Part shown: positions 45,278-45,479 of the stretch, in pieces
How the letters are laid out: each line of letters begins with the position of its first letter
How positions within the stretch are numbered: position 1 is the first letter of the stretch
Source of the DNA: a virus
Reading direction: 5' to 3' (one strand)
Virus record (IMG/VR): IMGVR_UViG_3300025099_000039
Span: 1-45,479 of that record
DNA length: 45,479 bases
The notes under the pieces: model-generated
What the model was told of the DNA's origin: nothing
Databases searched by the model: none
What the model saw: the letters and a program-made list of their open reading frames with translations, nothing else
Position numbers and translations under genes: made by a program

Positions 45278-45479
45278 CTTGTAACCACGGATTCGGTTTT
45301 ATGCTAAAACCGAATACCGCTCTTTGTTTGTTTGATGTTAAATTAAATTGTTTTGGTGTAAATTTTTCTGTGCGCTTTTTACGCAGTTTCTTGGGCTTAA
45401 TACCACGGTAGTCTGCGAACGCAAGTACGAAAGCATCTGCTCTGTCAGGCGATACATGACCCTTTGATCGTGCCTGTTT
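45234..45479 (-). CDS. terL: Terminase large subunit, C-terminal end (repeat copy and tail)
   Basis: Continuation of the 1-1438 gene across the join. Bases 45299-45479 repeat the start of the window. Bases 45298-45234 supply the last codons, ending NPWLQDEIQQLQELSRSRN and TAA, which lie in another frame within the portal start. In this copy, T at 45380 gives Lys where the left copy has Glu. Confidence 0.9.
   Translation of the reverse strand, partial: KQARSKGHVSPDRADAFVLAFADYRGIKPKKLRKKRTEKFTPKQFNLTSNKQRAVFGFSIKPNPWLQDEIQQLQELSRSRN
45299..45479. repeat. Terminal redundancy, right copy
   Basis: Second copy of bases 1-181, with one substitution (45380). It shows that the sequence is circular or circularly permuted. 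The mismatch could be population variation or an error at a contig end. Confidence 0.93.

Overview
The window is a complete or nearly complete genome of a tailed phage, presented as a linearised circle. Bases 1-181 recur at 45299-45479 with one mismatch, so the unique length is about 45298 bp. The join falls inside the large terminase gene, which runs leftward from 1438 through position 1 and continues from 45298 down to 45234. The virion genes point to a short-tailed (podovirus-like) phage: portal, scaffold, major capsid protein, tail adaptor, propeller-type nozzle, three ejection-type proteins and an S74 fibre. Lipoprotein spanin candidates indicate a Gram-negative host. Many small genes resemble those seen in marine or other environmental podoviruses; I cannot name host or genus.

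Layout. The plus strand from 6360 to 20824 carries the early and replication genes. First come short operons of small unknown proteins, headed by a family of TTGACA-type promoters and closed by strong terminators. An AT-rich inverted-repeat region at 7499-7662 is a candidate replication origin. A long operon of small genes follows, ending in a stand-alone sigma-54 activator ATPase (11614-12336). Next is a replication and recombination operon: a Cas4/RecB-like exonuclease, a Sak4-like ATPase, a single-strand-binding-like protein, a family A DNA polymerase with a glycosylase-like N-terminus, and a P-loop helicase-like protein. The minus strand carries virion and lysis genes. It runs from 5693 through small terminase, nuclease, large terminase, portal, scaffold and capsid, then a fibre, a lysis and small-basic-protein cluster, tail adaptor, nozzle, ejection proteins and a Holliday-junction-resolvase-like nuclease at 20890.

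The most striking feature is an apparent phage-borne sigma-54 switch. The product of 11614-12336 is an intact AAA+ domain of the NtrC/PspF type with a GSFTGA loop, but it has no sensor domain and no DNA-binding domain. Three sites with near-perfect -24/-12 promoter sequence (TGGCACG-N4-YTGCT) lie in front of the three main downstream blocks: the replication operon (12358-12374), the terminase/portal block (5784-5800) and the major capsid gene (42282-42298). No phage RNA polymerase or sigma factor is seen. My inference is that early genes use the host housekeeping sigma factor, and that the phage ATPase then activates host RpoN-RNA polymerase on the replication and virion genes.

Other structure in non-coding DNA includes 5'-terminal hairpins at all four early promoters, two capsid-leader hairpins with identical loops but different complementary stems, a structured leader in front of the single-strand-binding gene, a roughly 95-nt structured element at 6536-6630, and a terminator between the capsid gene and the genes downstream of it.
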